NCBI GenBank assembly: GCA_011033025.1
Contig: WFMF01000362.1
Location: 117,573 to 181,572, forward strand
DNA length: 64,000 nucleotides
Source: Beroe forskalii
Lineage: Eukaryota; Ctenophora; Nuda; Beroida; Beroidae
Direction: 5' to 3'
In this document: piece by piece, positions 1 to 10,669 of the stretch
How positions within the stretch are numbered: position 1 is the stretch's first letter
Layout of the letters: each line of letters begins with the position of its first letter
Notes under the pieces: generated by a model
Databases searched by the model: none
Told to the model about the DNA's origin: nothing
Seen by the model: the letters and a program-made list of their open reading frames with translations, nothing else
Position numbers and translations under genes: made by a program

Positions 1-87
1 CACTCACGCTTAATTAGTTAACTGAAGGAGATTGAGTTGAAGGCAGTGAGTTGATGAATGTTAATTCTGCTTATTTCTTAGTAACCA

Positions 88-205
88 AAGCACACCGCCA
101 CGGACAGGCTGCGATTTAAACTCATATCAATAGTTTTAATCGTATAATTTTAGGTACTGGAGTGGCTGCGTAACCCAAACAATTTTCAATTGTTTTTGGC
201 TATCC
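88..205. repeat. Solo arm of a foldback element related to 23.53-23.83 kb
   Basis: This stretch resembles one arm of the large inverted repeat near 23.7 kb. Shared blocks occur in the same order: a GCTGCGATTTAA-type block, TTTTAATCG, and CAATTGTTTTTGGC. The matching second arm is not visible here, so it looks like a truncated or solo arm. No coding capacity is seen. Confidence 0.45.
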
Positions 206-338
206 ATTATGACATATAAAAAAGCTGGAGATCTTGTGCAGGAGGTACAAACCCACGATTTCATAACATTCAGCACCATCATATGACCCCATGGTGAGGT
301 CAAAGAGGTCATTGGTCTTTTTCACTCAACAAGAGTTC

Positions 339-1240
339 TCACTTCTCGTTGAATAAAAGAGCCTTTTTAGCTTGCTTGATGATGCTCCTATCTGATGGGG
401 AAATCGTGCAATGTGACTCTGCGAAATCGAGGGCCTTGTCGAGGAGAGATTCTGTGATTGATGGATAGAAAGTCTCTATGTCGAACTGGATAAACCTCAT
501 GTCTTTGTCGTTTCGTGCAATCATGTCATCAAACCAGTCAGTCACGTCTTTGGTCTTTCTCCATTGGTTGAATCCCAAGCTGCCGTTTGTGTTCTTGATG
601 GCGTTTTCTAAAATTTGTTTGCTGACTTTGCCGAGATCTGTCTTTGAAGGGTTAATTAGGCGGCAGCTTGGGTTAGAGGGGAAGTTGGTCTTGTGGTCTT
701 TAACTGTGATGAAGCTTTGATCAGTCGTGTACATCTGCATTCTGTCAGCGAGTTTCAGGGACTGAGCAAGTACTGCTGATTCTTTGTCGATGGCATTCTT
801 GGTCTCTTCAGGTACTCTGTAGTTATACTGTCGTGGAGCAGTTTGTTGTAGTCGTCGACTGACACTTTGTAGAGGTTGTTCGTCTTGTCAGCCGGCAGTA
901 TAACTTTTCCAGAGTCCCGTATCTCTCTGATGTCCTTTGTCATCTTTTTCTGGAAGTCACTCTTGTAAGTCTTGAACTCGATTCCAGAGACGAGATCGTA
1001 CAGGTCATTCTCAAACTCATTCAGTGCTGAATTCTGAGGTGGGGTGTTAGAAGTCCGGAATCCATATTTCTCTTCAGTTACATTCTTCTCCGATGGATTT
1101 TCAAAGAAAAACACCTTCCAACGAGCTCTCTTTATGAAACTCTCTGTCTTGGCGATGAGTGATTTCATGAATGAGTCTTTCGAAGGCAGGGGGATGTTCT
1201 TTTGGGAGTAGTCCAGGTTCACCTTGTCAAACATTATCAT
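339..1240 (-). pseudogene. Penelope-like reverse transcriptase fragment, frameshifted
   Basis: Two minus-strand open frames (1240-755, then 740-339) read as consecutive parts of one reverse transcriptase and are separated by a frameshift around 745-800. The first part carries the N-terminal region with a VILPADKTNNLYKV stretch. The second has the motifs VKDHK, NPSCRLINPSK and FDIETFYPSI; the last looks like RT motif A with its catalytic aspartate. The frame stops after LLFNEK, so the later YxDD-type motif and the GIY-YIG endonuclease are absent. The motif style fits Penelope-like elements of invertebrates. It is a dead 5' fragment. The subclass is inferred from motifs recalled, not from an alignment. 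Confidence 0.65.
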
Positions 1241-1329
1241 CTTGAGTCTTTGAGTGTGAGTTGGAGTGCTCTACCAGTGTTACCACAGGGAGCTTGATAC
1301 CAGTGTGTTGAAATTCAATTTCACAAAGT

Positions 1330-1490
1330 GCTCTAGCATAAGCGAGTGAGTTACAACAAATTAAAACACAAGGTTAATCGTCTTTACTTTAAGTTTCATG
1401 GGTAAATTCATACCCAATCGTCAGAAGACAAGTAACATGAAAATAGTGGCAAAATGATCCTGATCTACTCCTTTATAAAATCCATCGTTA
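1330..1490. repeat. Element flank shared with 8.87-9.03 and 35.81-35.94 kb
   Basis: The block TTTCATGGGT...ACCCAATCGTCAGAAGACAA followed by an ACTCCTTTATAAA-type end recurs at about 8,940-9,030 and 35,845-35,935. Here it lies just upstream of a Penelope-like RT fragment, whereas at 9 kb it lies just downstream of a GIY-YIG fragment. That arrangement fits the repeated ends of Penelope-like elements, though this is inference. Confidence 0.45.
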
Positions 1491-1493
1491 AAG

Positions 1494-1599
1494 TTCAGCA
1501 ATAAATCGAAATAAAAGATTCGTTTAAATGTTTAATTTTTTCAAAGTGGGGTTTTTTTAAAAACGAATCTTTTATTTCGATTTATTGCTGAACTTTAAC
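1494..1599. repeat. Foldback: perfect inverted repeat around a short loop
   Basis: The arms GTTCAGCAATAAATCGAAAT and ATTTCGATTTATTGCTGAAC are exact reverse complements and extend inward through AAAAGATTCGTTT. A loop of roughly 40 bases rich in A and T separates them. It is a foldback MITE or an end-joining product with no coding capacity. Confidence 0.7.
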
Positions 1600-1921
1600 A
1601 GCAGGCATATAATAGCCCTCCCGAGCCGTTTTTTGTCATAATGTACGGATAGATATAATGAAAACTTTTAGCGACCCGGTCGGACCTTTTAATGATATCC
1701 TGATATCTCCTGTGAATATGTAATTCACTGTGTTTTATAGGCAGCATAAATTATCCAGGAAGTATCACTTGTGCACTCAGGTATGTAGATCAATCCTGCA
1801 TACCAATGAATAATTTAAGCATTAAACATACTTGCGAAGCCGAATATTACCATACTTCATTTTTTTGACTCGAATTACCATCATTTTGATTTATCAAGCC
1901 AGTGGTTTTCGTGGATTTTTT

Positions 1922-2109
1922 ATAATCTTTAAAGTCTCACTCTCATACTTTATGGTAGAAATAAATCACTCCTCCTTCGTGTTTTATTTTTGATTAAATC
2001 ACTCACTTCGTTCGTGATTTATCATTAATCATGATTTAATTTCCTCGGACACTATGTGTCCTCGTAAATTAAATCTCATAAAGTATGAGCGTTCCGACTT
2101 TAAAGCTTA
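1922..2109. mobile_element. Triple-hairpin element, copy 1
   Basis: Outer imperfect inverted ends (CTTTAAAGTC...CTCATACTTTATG at 1926-1953, matched in reverse at 2077-2105) enclose successive hairpins: a weak one near 1958-1990, one with arms AAATCAC/GTGATTT at about 1996-2020, and one with arms GATTTAATTT/AAATTAAATC at about 2032-2075. The hairpin sequences differ from those at 14.2, 21.7 and 22.4 kb, but the plan is the same and the terminal TACTTTA core is shared. No protein is encoded. Confidence 0.5.
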
Positions 2110-2529
2110 TATGCTTGGCAGCAAGGTTCAAGTTGCGCCATAATCTGGGATTTGCAACTTAATGTTCGTTGAGTTAGTGCCTCCCTGAACGGGCTGGTGA
2201 TATTTATACAAATAATTTAGTTCGATTTTGTCATTTAACTCAGGTTCCTCGCAGTATAGATATAAACTGCTTTGACAATTTTTCTCCGAACCGAAGTGCT
2301 CTGTATGTCTAGTAATTTATAACTAAGTTGTGGAGTCTGACTATAACTCAAGTCTGTGTGGGATTATTTGTTTAAAATATATTTATTAATTAGGAATGAA
2401 GAATGAGATGCAAAATAAACATTTGTTTTATTCTGAACATTTGTTTTATTCTGACTCAAATGATTTTTGAAGTAATGTTGTCCTATTGCGCTTTCGGGAT
2501 ATTTTCTTGGAGTTTTTCCGGTTCCATTA

Positions 2530-2690
2530 TCTTGCATGAAGACTACGCTCCGTTTCTCCGCAATAACGTAAACCACATATATCACATGTCACTAAATCAC
2601 ATGTCCTACAGCTTTTGAGGAGAACCCTTGAAACTTGGTAGTTATGTTCTAGGGCATAAAACAAAACTTTCATGCGAGCCGGGGTGGTCG
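2530..2690 (-). pseudogene. Possible GIY-YIG retroelement remnant
   Basis: A short minus-strand frame reads TCDICGLRYCGETERSLHAR, which resembles the cysteine-pair plus YxG...RSL..R core of GIY-YIG domains in Penelope-like elements. The frame breaks on both sides: toward lower coordinates it shifts into another frame, and toward higher coordinates it runs into the 20-bp minisatellite. It is a very short remnant and the assignment rests on one motif. Confidence 0.35.
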
Positions 2691-2697
2691 TACTGGT

Positions 2698-2825
2698 GAA
2701 TTTCGACGACACACCTGCGAGGCTGCGACATACCTGAGACACACCTGCGACATACCTGCGACACACCTGCGACATACCTGCGACACACCTGCGACATACC
2801 TGTGACACACCTGCGACACAACTCA
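2698..2825. repeat. 20-bp minisatellite (ACACCTGCGACATACCTGCG)
   Basis: About six imperfect copies of a 20-bp unit alternate ACACCTGCG and ACATACCTGCG. Open frames across it in several frames are simple translations of the repeat and are not genes. Confidence 0.85.
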
Positions 2826-3165
2826 AACATAAGTTCTATTGTTATTGTGATACACCTACGACGCACCTACGGACGGTTATCACCAACAAACAGTTTGAGT
2901 TAACAGTCAGTATAGGTATACCAATGACCCCTGCTCACCCCTGGTGAACCCTCACTGACCCCGTGGCGAACCTCAACTGACCCCCTACTGACCAATTCCT
3001 GATCATTATTCTAACACAGTAACACTTATCATGACTGTTCAAAAAGCACTTAAAATATCACTCAGCCTTATGATGACGCTTTAATAGTCAATGACCAGTC
3101 GAGCATAAGACCATTAACGCACTCAAAGTTAAGTCATATGTTAGTTAAGTCAGTCATATGTTTGT

Positions 3166-3343
3166 CAAGTCAGTCAAGTCAGTCAAGTCAGTCAAGTCAG
3201 TCAAGTCAGTCAAGTCAGTCAAGTCAGTCAAGTCAGTCAAGTCAGTCAAGTCAGTCAAGTCAGTCAAGTCAGTCAAGTCAGTCAAGTCAGTCAAGTCAGT
3301 CAAGTCAGTCAAGTCAGTCAAGTCAGTCAAGTCAGTCAAGTCA
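3166..3343. repeat. 9-bp satellite (GTCAGTCAA), array 1
   Basis: About 20 near-perfect copies of GTCAGTCAA. The period is a multiple of three, so every frame stays open and produces artefactual proteins. The same unit forms a second array at 4,998-5,275, and the two arrays flank a transposon-like insert. Confidence 0.95.
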
Positions 3344-3386
3344 GTATTTTGTTATGTTTGTAGTATACCCATACACCTTTATATAT

Positions 3387-4985
3387 AGGGTAAAACGGGG
3401 TGAAGTGGGACAATTTGAGACATATTCTAATGCCACAGTCACAGTTTCAACAAAAAATTAATTTTTGGTTGATGATTTTAGCAATGAAACCTTCCTCTTT
3501 CCATTGGTTTGCATTTGAAAAAATCTCAACCAATGGTTTTCATGTAGAAAAAAGCTGTCCATCTTTCCCCGCGGCATGTTCCACTTCACCCCTCATGTGG
3601 AGGTAAAGAGGGACAGTCTCTGTAGCTCTGAGATAACCATTTCAGAAGTTTATTTTTCATTGGACATGTACAGTTCTTTTAGAGTAAGTCGAATGAACCA
3701 CTTTGGAAAAGAATGATTGAGTCTAATTGGGCAAAATTAAAGGATTTAAATAATTGGTCCACTTTACCCCAAAAATTATTCTTTTAGATTTAAACTTTCA
3801 AATTTCATAAAGAGGTTCATATATGGCCAAACATGGAAAATAAGTACCCTTTGGCAAGAATTTTGGTTTTGGCCAATTTACAGCCTTTTAAAAATGTCCC
3901 ACTTTACCCGCGCTCACCTAAAAACTTTGTAAATTTGTTGTATGGGAACCATTTATTGATTTTTCTCCATTCCAACGGTTCAGTTGCCATCTGCATGAAG
4001 CCCAAAAATGACGAAATTTAATGAAAAAATGTAATTACCTAAAATTAACACGTTGTGGGGGGAAAGAGGGACACTGATAGTTAACAAGGATAATTATCAC
4101 AATATAAGCAATAAAAGCATTTGTAATTCATAATTTGTTCCTAAAACATCCCTTATAAGTTTCTCAGGCATGAAATTTTATTGTTATTGAAAATCATGTT
4201 AGTGGGGAAAGTGGGACAGTCAAGTCAGATCAAATGAAATCATGTATTCCCTAAGGAAACAGTTATGCTGTGGAGGTTGTTTTCATCAAGATTTTTCACT
4301 TTGGTTGTATTATGCTTTATTATTCTTGAAAATAGCACTAAATGATATGGTATAATAATTTGGGGGAAAGTGGGACAGTTGCGCAAAAATTGTCAAAATT
4401 CAATAGAAATCAATAATTTTAATTCGTGATGCTGTATTAAAAAGTTTTAATAGGCATTATTGATATTCTCACATACATAAGTCACAAAAACAGGGCGATT
4501 TCCGATCAGTTCCATACTTTTTATCAATTGTCCCACATTACCCCACCAATCAAGAATCAAGATTATATTCCTGTTCCACTTTCCCACTCACCTGTGAAGT
4601 CTTGTTGGCAATAAAATTCCATCTAAATTATAACAAATAAATGTCTAGATCATTATGAAAATCAAGTGTTATTGCTGTACCACTTTACCCCACAATGGGT
4701 AAAGTATACAAAATATGACTGTCCCAATTTTTACCCAGTGGCTTTTATTGCATGAAATACTGTTGGGGTGTTGCTTTTGGAAAATTTTCAAGTACACCCC
4801 ACATCGGTCTTATGCATCATTTTGACAGTGTTCCTCTTTACCCAAAGTGTAGTCTTCACCATATCTTTGCATGCGTGAAGTTTTTTGAAATTTCGTTAAG
4901 TGTCCCACTTTCCCCCCAGGTGTCCCATTTCACCCCAATTTGTCCCTCTTTACCTCCTGTCCCACTCCACCCCGTTTTACCCTAA
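3387..4985. mobile_element. Non-autonomous DNA element with repeated GGGTAAAGTGGGACA-type motifs
   Basis: Inverted ends GGGTAAAACGGGGTGAAGTG (near 3388) and its near reverse complement (ending near 4982) bound about 1.6 kb, with TA next to both ends. Inside, a motif of the form GTCCCACTTTACCCC or its reverse complement recurs at least ten times on both strands, for example near 3760, 3896, 4205, 4364, 4528, 4677 and 4903. Such dispersed internal motifs are typical of transposase-binding subterminal repeats. No transposase frame is seen, so it would be non-autonomous. The superfamily is not fixed; the TA flank would fit Tc1/mariner-type integration. Confidence 0.6.
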
Positions 4986-4997
4986 GACATTGGATCA

Positions 4998-5275
4998 AAT
5001 CAGTCAAGTCAGTCAAGTCAGTCAAGTCAGTCAAGTCAGTCAAGTCAGTCAAGTCAGTCAAGTCAGTCAAGTCAGTCAAGTCAGTCAAGTCAGTCAAGTC
5101 AGTCAAGTCAGTCAAGTCAGTCAAGTCAGTCAAGTCAGTCAAGTCAGTCAAGTCAGTCAAGTCAGTCAAGTCAGTCAAGTCAGTCAAGTCAGTCAAGTCA
5201 GTCAAGTCAGTCAAGTCAGTCAAGTCAGTGAAGTCAGTCAAGTCAGTCAAGTCAGTCAAGTCAGTCAAGTTGGTT
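4998..5275. repeat. 9-bp satellite (GTCAGTCAA), array 2
   Basis: About 30 copies of the same 9-bp unit as at 3.2 kb, with one variant near 5,229 and a degenerate right edge (GTTGGTTGGGTTAGTC). It lies immediately right of the transposon-like element. Confidence 0.95.
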
Positions 5276-5309
5276 GGGTTAGTCAATTAAGTCGAGTAAG
5301 TCAAGTAAG

Positions 5310-5575
5310 GCTATTGTATTGTATTGTATTGTAGGTTCCCCATACTCGGGAGTATGGGGGACAGTACTCTGATGAGCACTGCCAGCACAGGGGCCACGGG
5401 ACACCACTTATAGCGACGGCAGGGATGCCTCTGGTACCCTCGGTGTGCTCTGGCTTTAGTGGGAACAGCATTTCAGTGACAGTGGCTTGGTGAACTTCCT
5501 TGAGCAGTGGGGGTCTGGGTGTTAGGCCAGACAAGCCGCCTTTACTGCTGCACACTACAGTTTGAGTCAACTAAA
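5310..5575 (-). other. Possible LINE 3' end with (TACAA)n tail
   Basis: At 5,314-5,333 a TTGTA repeat (TACAA on the minus strand) borders a GC-richer block up to about 5,575 that contains one minus-strand open frame with no recognised domain. A short tandem tail next to a GC-rich block is common at non-LTR retroelement 3' ends. It may belong with the minus-strand fragment at 5.9-6.4 kb. This is inference only. Confidence 0.3.
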
Positions 5576-5893
5576 TTTCTGTCCAAAGCACTGAAAAGTA
5601 GATTTACTCTCCCTGTCCACGTTACTATGTGTCAGTCAAGAAAGTCAGAGTTTAAAAAGGGTTGAGCTGGGTTGCCTTCAGTAACAGGTAAAAGTCAAAT
5701 TTAGAAGTGGTACGAATTTCTTGTTTATTGGTAGATTATCAAAAGTCAGGACCCTCCTGCTCTTCTGCCATTTTGTGTTGCGGTTTAAGTATTTTAGACA
5801 AGTGTACTAAATATATTTAGTTAGTGAATCGTTGTCTTTTATTGTTGTTACCTTGTAATGGTGAGCTTATTCGTTTATTGGTTTTATGAGATA

Positions 5894-6421
5894 CTAGATT
5901 CTGTTGGGAGAAAGGCTTCTTTTTGTCACTGGGGGTAATCTTTCGTAGATATTGATGTCACTGAAAAATTTGATCATTCTGTTGATCAGTTGACTCATTT
6001 TGGTATGTTGCAATTCGTCAATGTTTTCGAATTGGTACTTGTTGAAAATTTCTTTCCTTTTATTGCTAAAGAATTGACATCTACAAAGTATATGATGTGA
6101 AGTTTCTAGGCAATTCTCTTCCCAGTTGTTATCTACGTGTTTCATTACTTCCGTGCAGTATTCACAGTGTTCATTATATCTCTGTTTTGCTCTTGTCATG
6201 TGATAGTTTAGATTGTTATGATTGGATAGGATTTTAATTAAAGTACTTATTTTCTCACATTTTAGTGTCGTGATTTTTTGTGCAATCTTGTTTGTCATAT
6301 ACTTAGAGGCTTTAAGTAGACCAAGTGTTAGTATTTTAGCCTCACAGATAATATCACTATATTTAAATCTGTTTTTCACAGCTCTGTGGTAGTGGTCATT
6401 AATAATCATTTGTTGACCCAT
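5894..6421 (-). pseudogene. Retroelement C-terminal fragment with a Cys/His motif
   Basis: A 175-residue minus-strand frame includes CEYCTEV, then ETSHHILCRCQFF. A CxxC...HxxxxC arrangement following the RT and thumb region is usual at the C-terminus of many non-LTR retroelements. No RT motifs precede it here, so only a 3' fragment remains. Family placement is tentative. Confidence 0.5.
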
Positions 6422-8060
6422 GTTACTGGGTCAGAAAAGCAAGCCAAAAACAAATGGTTTAGAATTCTCTTAGCAGTTGTGAGCTATAAGGCATAAATGT
6501 TATCATTAATACCATCATTTCAGCATAACTGAGTGAGTATCATACGGTATGAGTAACACAGCTGTTTGCGAGTTTTCTATGTAGTTTGGAGCCATATGAG
6601 GCAATTCAGGCCTTTGTGAAACTGACTAGTAACTCTAGCATTCTTTTGCTGCATCTGTTTAATGTCTTAATGGTACCTACATTATTACCTGCAGAGCTAG
6701 TCAGTTTCAAATACAAATGCACCCTGAGTGGCAGGCCAGTTATCGTGGCTGGAGAAAGGATGCAGTGGCTTTTTGCTTCATAGCACCCCTTGGGATCACC
6801 TGGCCCACCACTTGGGGTCAAATATTACTCGAAAAAAAAATAATATGAAGGCAAATACCAACAACATATAGAATTGTAAGTATGACATGATAATTTACTA
6901 TCATCACTTGAAATCAATGGTCTGAGGATTTATTGCCATACAAAGGTTTAAGGAGCTGGGACTAAGGCCTGATGCATCACACATAGACTTACATTAAAAC
7001 ATGAAAGTCAGTGACATCCAAAACGTCGCCAAACAAAATTGGTTTGTCGCATATTGTATTATGTACAAGACGACTTTTGTCACTTACTTAACAACCTACT
7101 TGATAGATCTCGGCTCAAGGATGCTCATGCTCATGCTCACCCTCAGTGACGAAAATCAGTCAGTTCTAACGGTCGAAAATAAATCATCATTATCGTTATA
7201 CAAATCAGCTATCAAAAGAATGTTACTCATGAATCAATATGGCGATGCTGACAATGAGGAATGGCCACAGTTTCTTTTACACAAAATCAACGGGTTGAGA
7301 AAATCAGCCCGAAATACACGATCTAAACAGCACATAAGCACATAGTGAGGCATTCACAGCACAGCGCATATCTGCAGCTACTTATCTCACATTCATTACC
7401 ATCTTAACTGCCAACGCGTGCGAACGTCATCAATTAAATTGATAAAAGTGTCGCGCTCAAACCTTAAATGTGCTAATATCACGTATGATACTTATCCAGA
7501 TCATCAACATAAAGATCTCTAATTATAGTAACGAGTGTCATGGGGGTATGTTAGATTTGAGAATGAATAGCGAGTTGAAATCATAACAAGTGATTTTGAC
7601 ATAATGTCACCATAATAAAGACGGTGAGCTTGACTTGAAGTTTTACTTTCTATATTTCTATTTGATTGAGTGATTTAACGTTTATAATAAAGTGATTATA
7701 GTATATCCATATATTTTTTGAATGTAAAGTACAATATAATATCATATATTTAAAAGCCCTTAGTGGTGCCCTCACGAGGGTTTTTTTCAATCAATCAGAG
7801 ATTGACTGACTGAGATGGACAAACAGACAAACGAACAAAATATGAACATTGAACACACTCACAACCCGAGTCGTGGTTAACCGTTTTTATCCATAATTTT
7901 TCCCTCTCCAATTTCGTTTTTGTTTTACAAAAAGGCAAATGAGAGGGTTAGCAGAGATCGTGTATTTTGAGAGGATCAGGTCGACAAAAATTAGGACGAT
8001 GTGTAAACTACCTTTATCCGTCCTGTTAATTCTGAAAAGGGCCCGGAAAATTTGAGGGAG
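6422..8060. other. No recognised gene
   Basis: AT-rich sequence. One plus-strand open frame at 7,001-7,345 (114 codons, no recognisable domain) and shorter overlapping frames occur, but none shows motifs or splice context convincing enough to call. I see no structured repeat in most of this stretch. Confidence 0.4.
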
Positions 8061-8069
8061 ATATGTCCA

Positions 8070-8131
8070 CAAATTTTGAGGGAGATGTCCACAAATTTGA
8101 GGGAGATGTCCACATATTTGAGGGATATTTC
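8070..8131. repeat. Short tandem repeat (GAGGGAGATGTCCACAAATT)
   Basis: Three to four imperfect copies of a unit of about 20 bp containing GAGGGAGATGTCCACA. Frames across it are repeat artefacts. Confidence 0.7.
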
Positions 8132-8272
8132 GTAAACAATGGTACCATCAAGTGGAGTCGCGTAGCAACCGTAATTGCGCGCAGTTGCGCGCAATTCACT
8201 CCGCAAGATCAGGATGGATGTACATATCGACCAGTTTTGTGCGCGGCACTGCAGCTCAACATCATGGCCCGT

Positions 8273-8860
8273 ATGCAATGTAAGTAACTAGCTAGTAGTT
8301 ACTAGGTAGTGACTAGGTAGTGACTCACTAGCTAGTGGTTACTAGGTAGTGACTAGGTAGTGACTAGGTAGTGACTAGGTAGTGACTAGGTAGTGACTAC
8401 TAGGTACTAGGTAGAAGCTCAATTCCAGCTAAATATACGGGTATTCAGTGTTCAAATTTATTGGATTTAGTTCTACTTTTTTAATTCTATTTTTTAAGAA
8501 TACTTTCAGGTTAAAATCATTTTTCCTTCAATTCGAAAAATACAAATTAATTATTAAAAATTCATAATTAATTCCAGCAGCGTCCAAAAATTACAGTTTT
8601 ACCGTCAAAAAATTCTAGAAATAGGTACAAATCATTGGTAGAAAGCTCGTTTAAAAATAATTTTTTCTTCTTGACGAAAATTAGCAATTTAATATTCAAA
8701 AATTCATAATTAATTCTAGCAGCGTCCAAAATTACAGTTTTACCGTCAAAAAATTCTAAAAATAGGTACAAATCATTGGTAGAAAGCTCGTTTAAAAATA
8801 ATTTATTCTTCTTGACGAAAATTAGCAATTTAATATTCAAAAATTACGAGTGTGTTGAAG
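8273..8860. repeat. TAGTGACTAGG microsatellite plus 135-bp tandem units
   Basis: Positions 8,288-8,412 hold an 11-bp CTAGGTAGTGA tandem repeat. It is followed by AATTCCAGCTAAATATAC and then two copies of a unit of about 135 bp containing GCAGCGTCCAAAATTACAG and TCATTGGTAGAAAGCTCG. The same succession recurs at 33.95-34.9 kb with more copies, so it is a mobile or satellite family rather than local slippage. Confidence 0.75.
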
Positions 8861-8861
8861 T

Positions 8862-9035
8862 TCAAATACACAGAGTGCTCAAGCTCTAGGAGCGAGCAAA
8901 ATACAAATTGAAACACATCGATCTAAGTCTTTACTAATAGTTTCATGGGTATAAATACCCAATCGTCAGAAGACAAAGTTCAACAATGACAATGACGAAA
9001 TAATCCAGATCTGCTCCTTTATAAATAAATACACC
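8862..9035. repeat. Element flank shared with 1.33 and 35.81 kb
   Basis: This contains the CCCAATCGTCAGAAGACAA block and a CTGCTCCTTTATAAA-type end. It is nearly identical to 35,812-35,945 and similar to 1,360-1,480. It lies downstream, on the minus strand, of the GIY-YIG coding fragment at 9.3 kb and may be the repeated end of that retroelement. Confidence 0.5.
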
Positions 9036-9290
9036 TGAAAATCTGCATTAATGAATTAAATTACGGATATGAACGAAAATGTATGAAAATTATGCGAAAA
9101 TTTATACAATAATTACAAAATTATGAATTTATTTTCACGAAATTAAGTTAAAGTGAGACATTGTCGGCTCATAAAACCGAGACTATATTTCACTAAAACT
9201 TAAATCGTAAAACGTAAAATTCATAAATTTAGTAAAATTGAAAATTATAAAATTGAAAAATTATAAAATTGAAAAATTATAACGCTCGTT

Positions 9291-9992
9291 CTAATAAAAA
9301 TTTCCGTTTATGTCTACATTTTGAGATGAATTCAGCTTGTTTAAAAGATTGTGAGTGTCCTTTAATTTTATGATTTGGAGTTTCTCGCTCAGGCAGAGGT
9401 CACAGTTAAACCTTCCGTTCTGATAAGGTCTAGCAAACTGCAAGATTTCCCATTTCAGCTGAGGGGTACGTCCATGATCCTTCATCTCCCAGAATTTCTT
9501 GGAGAGTTCAGTGTCCTGTTCGTGCTCCCTGTACTTCATTGAGTTCTTGTGCTTGGAGATCCTCTTCTTCACTTCCGGCTCTGATATGCCAATGTAGGAG
9601 AATGACTCAGTTGTATCAGATATGGTAGCTTGGTATACAACTGCTTTAGCACGACACTGGCCATCCAAGGGACACTGCTCTTTGTTCCTGCAGTTGCAGG
9701 GCAGTGTCTGATTCTCCTCTGTTCTGTCTAGAGTCTTTCTGTTGTGAGACTTGATCATGCTTCCTATATTAGGGGTACAGGAATATGAGAGTTTTACGTT
9801 GTTCCTGTTCAGAATGTGAAACTTGTGTCGAGGGGAAAGTGCTTTTCCAATAGTTTGAAAAATTCCTTCCCGATCTTTGTGGTAACACTCACTAAACGGT
9901 GGGTTGAACCAAATGATTGCTCGACGACGTCCCTGTCTTTTAGGTTGGGGATGAGGTGCTCTGTTTCCAGTGAAAATGCTCGTTATGACCAC
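9291..9992 (-). pseudogene. Penelope-like element C-terminal region with GIY-YIG endonuclease
   Basis: A 233-codon minus-strand frame starts with the linker AIIWFNPPFSE and SYSCTPNIGS, which in this retroelement group links the RT to the nuclease. Next comes a cysteine cluster (CNCRNKEQCPLDGQC), then a GIY-YIG-like nuclease core: VVYQA, SYIG, KKRISKHKNS and EKLQIIK. In an intact element this domain would nick the target for retrotransposition. No RT lies upstream, where low-quality sequence begins at about 10,015, so the copy is 5'-truncated or mis-assembled. It complements, in domain content, the RT-only fragment at 0.3-1.2 kb, but they are separate copies. Confidence 0.72.
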
Positions 9993-10014
9993 TTTTCTTG
10001 AGTGCCTCTTTTTG

Positions 10015-10195
10015 TTTTTAAACGAAAACCCCCTTTAAAAGGGCCTTTTTGGAAAATTTTTTAAACCCAACAAAATTAAAAGGGGAAATTAAAAAACCGG
10101 GGGTAATTTGCCCCAAATAATTAAATTTTATATTTTAAAACCCCTTTAAAAAATTTTTAAACACCTTTTCGTTTTTTCAACAAAAATAAAAAAAA
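10015..10195. other. Low-quality or homopolymer-distorted sequence
   Basis: Runs such as CCCCCTTTAAAAGGGCC and repeated TTTTAAAA blocks interrupt the Penelope-like frame and match nothing around them. The texture is the same as at 36.13-36.92 kb beside the N gap. I read it as poor base-calling or assembly, not biology. Confidence 0.6.
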
Positions 10196-10344
10196 CCAGT
10201 CAGCAGTTAGTGGACTATTACCTACTGCTAATTACACTGTGATGAGTTGGCAGTATTTTTTGCAAAGCCATTTCTCTAGACTGGCCTTTTCACCTTTTTT
10301 ACGTTTTTTAGATAGCATAATCAATGTGATAGATAAGTCCAGTT

Positions 10345-10661
10345 CTATGGTGAGAAGTACGTAAGATACAGGGTCACAAGTACGGACCATTTGAAAAGTA
10401 CGGTACCCGTACCAATACGATTGAACAAAATTTTTTTTGGAAATAAAAGTTAATTGTGGAGATTCGATCAATATTGTTACACACATTTGCACGTGAATCA
10501 CACCCTAAAACGTTTCTGCAGAGTTCTAGAATTTGTCTCATATATTCTTTTGTGCCAATATAATTCATGAATTTCCCTATGCGTACTTTTCACCAGGATT
10601 TAAAAGTACGTACTAGTACGGTTCATTTAAAAGTACGTACCGTAGGTACTTCTCATCTTAG
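10345..10661. mobile_element. hAT-like MITE with 8-bp target duplication
   Basis: GTCCAGTT occurs at 10,337-10,344 and again at 10,662-10,669. Between them lie inverted ends CTATGGTGAGAAGTAC and (in reverse) CCTAAGATGAGAAGTACC, and internal AAAAGTACGTAC/GTACGG repeats. An 8-bp duplication fits hAT-superfamily integration. No transposase is present. Frames inside are not genes. Confidence 0.7.
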
Positions 10662-10669
10662 GTCCAGTT

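Noticed and set aside
3590..5000. Several plus-strand frames between the satellite arrays as a gene
   Set aside because: They coincide with the GTCCCACTTTACCCC motif repeats and have no domain.
4900..5334. Long frames on both strands across 4.9-5.3 kb and 3.1-3.5 kb
   Set aside because: A 9-bp satellite with no stop in any frame; the peptides are SQV, SVK and TDL repeats.
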